The notes below the pieces were generated by a model that saw only the letters and a program-made list of their open reading frames with translations, did no database searches and had not been told where the DNA came from. Positions 13,083 through 14,098 of a DNA stretch of 14,098 bases are shown in pieces (the stretch's first letter is position 1; each line of letters opens with the position of its first letter). This DNA is from CAIUPE01 sp046091665. Lineage in GTDB: Bacteria > Pseudomonadota > Alphaproteobacteria > Rhizobiales > Beijerinckiaceae. The DNA lies in assembly GCA_046091665.1 (NCBI GenBank), contig JBJTCD010000086.1:1-14098 (forward strand), written 5' to 3'. Both the position numbers and the translations under genes were made by a program.

Positions 13083-13715
13083 TTATTCCTCGCGTCGATA
13101 ACTAATCACCGAAATATACTTCGCCGGCAATTTTTTGAGCTCTTCCGGCCCGTGGGGGGCTTCTGCATCGAAGAACAGCGCGTCCCCGGGGTGCATGTCA
13201 TAAGTTTCTTCGCCGTGGCGGTAAACGACATTGCCTTCCAGCATAAAAAGAAACTCCATGCCCGCATGCTGGAACGCTGGGAATGTGTCAGACTCTTTTG
13301 TTAGGGTGATCAGGTAGGGCTCCACCATGACCGAGCCATGTGGGCTGTGGCCGAGCAAATTATATTGATGCCCTGCCCTTGTACCGCGCCGCTCAATCGT
13401 CAGGCCTCGGCCTGCTTTCACAAATGTTGCGTCGCGAAACTCTTCGTAACCTTTAAAGAGATGGGTGATCGGAATTTGAAGCGCTTTGCACAAGGCCTGC
13501 AACGAGGCAAGCGAAGGTGACGTGGCCCCATTTTCAATTTTGGAGAGCATTCCAGCGGACATTTCAGCCGCCTTCGCCAATTCTGATATGGTAAGCCCAA
13601 CTTTCTCGCGATTGCGTTTAACCTCGCGGCCAATCGCTTCTTCCAGAAACTTGGTGTTGCCCTTGCCAGCATGAGGGTTCTGAAATTTTTGCGTCACGGT
13701 TTTCGTCGTTTTCAT
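13083..13715 (-). CDS. XRE-family transcriptional regulator with C-terminal cupin domain
   Basis: A 210-residue regulator. An XRE-type helix-turn-helix fills about residues 24-81 (KVGLTISELAKAAEMSAGML, then SKIENGATSPSLASLQALC). A cupin sensor fills about 110-205 (AGMEFLFMLEGNVVYRHGEE; MHPGDALFFDAEAPHGPEEL), of the PuuR-like plan in which the cupin binds a small ligand. I choose ATG 13715, preceded by AAGGGGCTC; longer readings from 13736 (ATG) or 13757 (GTG) lack a ribosome site. It sits at the head of the methylamine operon on the same strand, with the NMG promoter immediately downstream of its stop. Control of that operon by a pathway intermediate such as gamma-glutamylmethylamide or NMG is a reasonable inference. 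Confidence 0.88.
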   Translation of the reverse strand: MKTTKTVTQKFQNPHAGKGNTKFLEEAIGREVKRNREKVGLTISELAKAAEMSAGMLSKIENGATSPSLASLQALCKALQIPITHLFKGYEEFRDATFVKAGRGLTIERRGTRAGHQYNLLGHSPHGSVMVEPYLITLTKESDTFPAFQHAGMEFLFMLEGNVVYRHGEETYDMHPGDALFFDAEAPHGPEELKKLPAKYISVISYRREE

Positions 13716-13742
13716 GAGCCCCTTGATTAATACCATTTCATT

Positions 13743-13757
13743 GTGTGCCGCGCACAC
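13743..13757. promoter_or_regulatory. Inverted repeat upstream of the regulator (possible operator)
   Basis: GTGTGC-CGC-GCACAC is a perfect 6-bp dyad with a 3-base centre, 28 bases ahead of the regulator's ATG. Its position and symmetry fit an operator for a dimeric repressor, possibly autoregulation by the XRE-cupin protein. I do not see the same sequence at the NMG promoter. Confidence 0.4.
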
Positions 13758-13914
13758 GTTGACCCTTTGACTTTAGTTGAAGGCATATGTTTCCTCATAG
13801 AAAATAATATTGCCCCGTAGCAAAAAACAAGGGGGGGGGGTGGACTGGCAGCTTCGGATTGCCAATTCGCTCAGACCCCAGACTAGGCCGTGTTGACAAA
13901 GTGGATTCACAAAT
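13758..13914. other. Intergenic spacer between regulator and right IS copy
   Basis: No gene is visible on either strand. It contains a run of ten Gs (13831-13840), a short imperfect hairpin TGGCA...TGCCA (13845-13863), and about 28 bases before the IS (from GGCCGTGTTGACAAAG at 13887) that look like a transposon end but match nothing I can name with confidence. Confidence 0.6.
13804..13830 (-). promoter_or_regulatory. Weak candidate promoter of the regulator
   Basis: Minus-strand TATTAT (13809-13804, 5 of 6 -10 matches) lies 15 bases after TTGTTT (13830-13825, 3 of 6 -35 matches), in an A/T-rich stretch about 90 bases before the regulator ATG. Short spacing and a poor -35 make this tentative. 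It lies right beside the G10 run. Confidence 0.25.
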
Positions 13915-14098
13915 TGTCTAGCCCCCTGTTTATGTACCAGTGATCTGGGGTTTTACGATGATGAAGTGTTACCCAAGTTTAGACCAGTGAGAACCAGAAT
14001 CTCCGGGGTTAAAGCTCAAGTTGGCGCTGCCGCCGATGAGCCATTCAGTAGCGATATCGGCGGCTTATTGCCGATCGCGCTGTGTGGTCTGATCTCAT
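13915..14098 (-). mobile_element. IS3-family insertion sequence, 3' end (partial)
   Basis: The right-hand IS copy, with its body continuing past 14098. Read inward on the plus strand, the end begins TGTCTAGCCCCCT, matching the opposite terminus of the left copy (TGTCTTAGCCCCCT) apart from one base. About 100 bases of non-coding tail separate this tip from the orfB stop at 14016. Both copies have their transposase genes on the minus strand, so they are in direct orientation. The match of left-copy 5' tip with right-copy 3' tip is what paired terminal inverted repeats of one IS type should give. Confidence 0.78.
14016..14098 (-). CDS. IS3-family transposase OrfB, C-terminal end (partial)
   Basis: The last 26 residues are present: EIRPHSAIGNKPPISLLNGS followed by SAAAPT and TGA (14018-14016). 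The partial codon before Glu fits Asn. (Y)NEIRPHSAIGN-P-L is the hallmark C-terminus of the IS3-family DDE integrase domain, just beyond its final catalytic glutamate. The frame is open to the window edge. The fragment is short, but the motif is distinctive, and the terminal repeat at 13915 supports the assignment. Confidence 0.82.
   Translation of the reverse strand, partial: EIRPHSAIGNKPPISLLNGSSAAAPT

Noticed and set aside
13988..14098. Plus-strand frame open to the right edge from a GTG
   Set aside because: The opposite strand there encodes the distinctive IS3 OrfB C-terminus; the plus-strand product has no recognisable character.

Overview
The window most likely comes from a methylotrophic or methylamine-using proteobacterium, probably an alphaproteobacterium. 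It holds a complete N-methylglutamate (NMG) pathway cluster for monomethylamine, a transporter-like operon, and a fragment of an IS3-family element at each edge. All genes lie on the minus strand, so transcription runs from right to left. The taxonomic guess rests on gene types and general protein character, not on a marker gene.

Region by region, in the direction of transcription. (1) 14098-13915: the 3' end of an IS3-family transposase gene and the element's terminal repeat. (2) 13914-13716: a spacer with a G10 run and a near-perfect dyad, then an XRE-cupin regulator (13083-13715). (3) A good sigma70-type promoter at 13018-13045 drives mgsA-mgsB-mgsC-gmaS-mgdA-mgdB-mgdC-mgdD (12992 down to 3815). 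Most of these genes abut or overlap by 1-8 bases. (4) A 295-base spacer (3520-3814) carries a perfect -35 hexamer and an 18-base palindrome. (5) A second, more GC-rich operon follows: three small membrane proteins, an ethanolamine-permease-like APC transporter, a 226-aa protein with one membrane anchor, a 98-aa membrane protein, and the first 16 codons of a further gene cut off by an IS insertion at base 189. (6) 189-1: the 5' end of an IS3-family element containing the start of orfA.

How the genes work together: gamma-glutamylmethylamide synthetase (gmaS) joins methylamine to glutamate using ATP. NMG synthase (mgsABC) moves the methylamine onto 2-oxoglutarate, giving NMG. The heterotetrameric NMG dehydrogenase (mgdABCD, a relative of sarcosine oxidase) oxidises NMG back to glutamate and delivers the methyl carbon to tetrahydrofolate as a one-carbon unit. 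The regulator at the head probably senses a pathway small molecule through its cupin domain. The adjoining permease operon could supply the amine or a related solute, but this is inferred from position only.

The most interesting points are the permease with three tiny co-encoded membrane proteins (a possible multi-component transporter), the gene interrupted by the IS, the two IS ends in the same orientation bracketing the whole pathway, and a clear base-composition change between the two operons.
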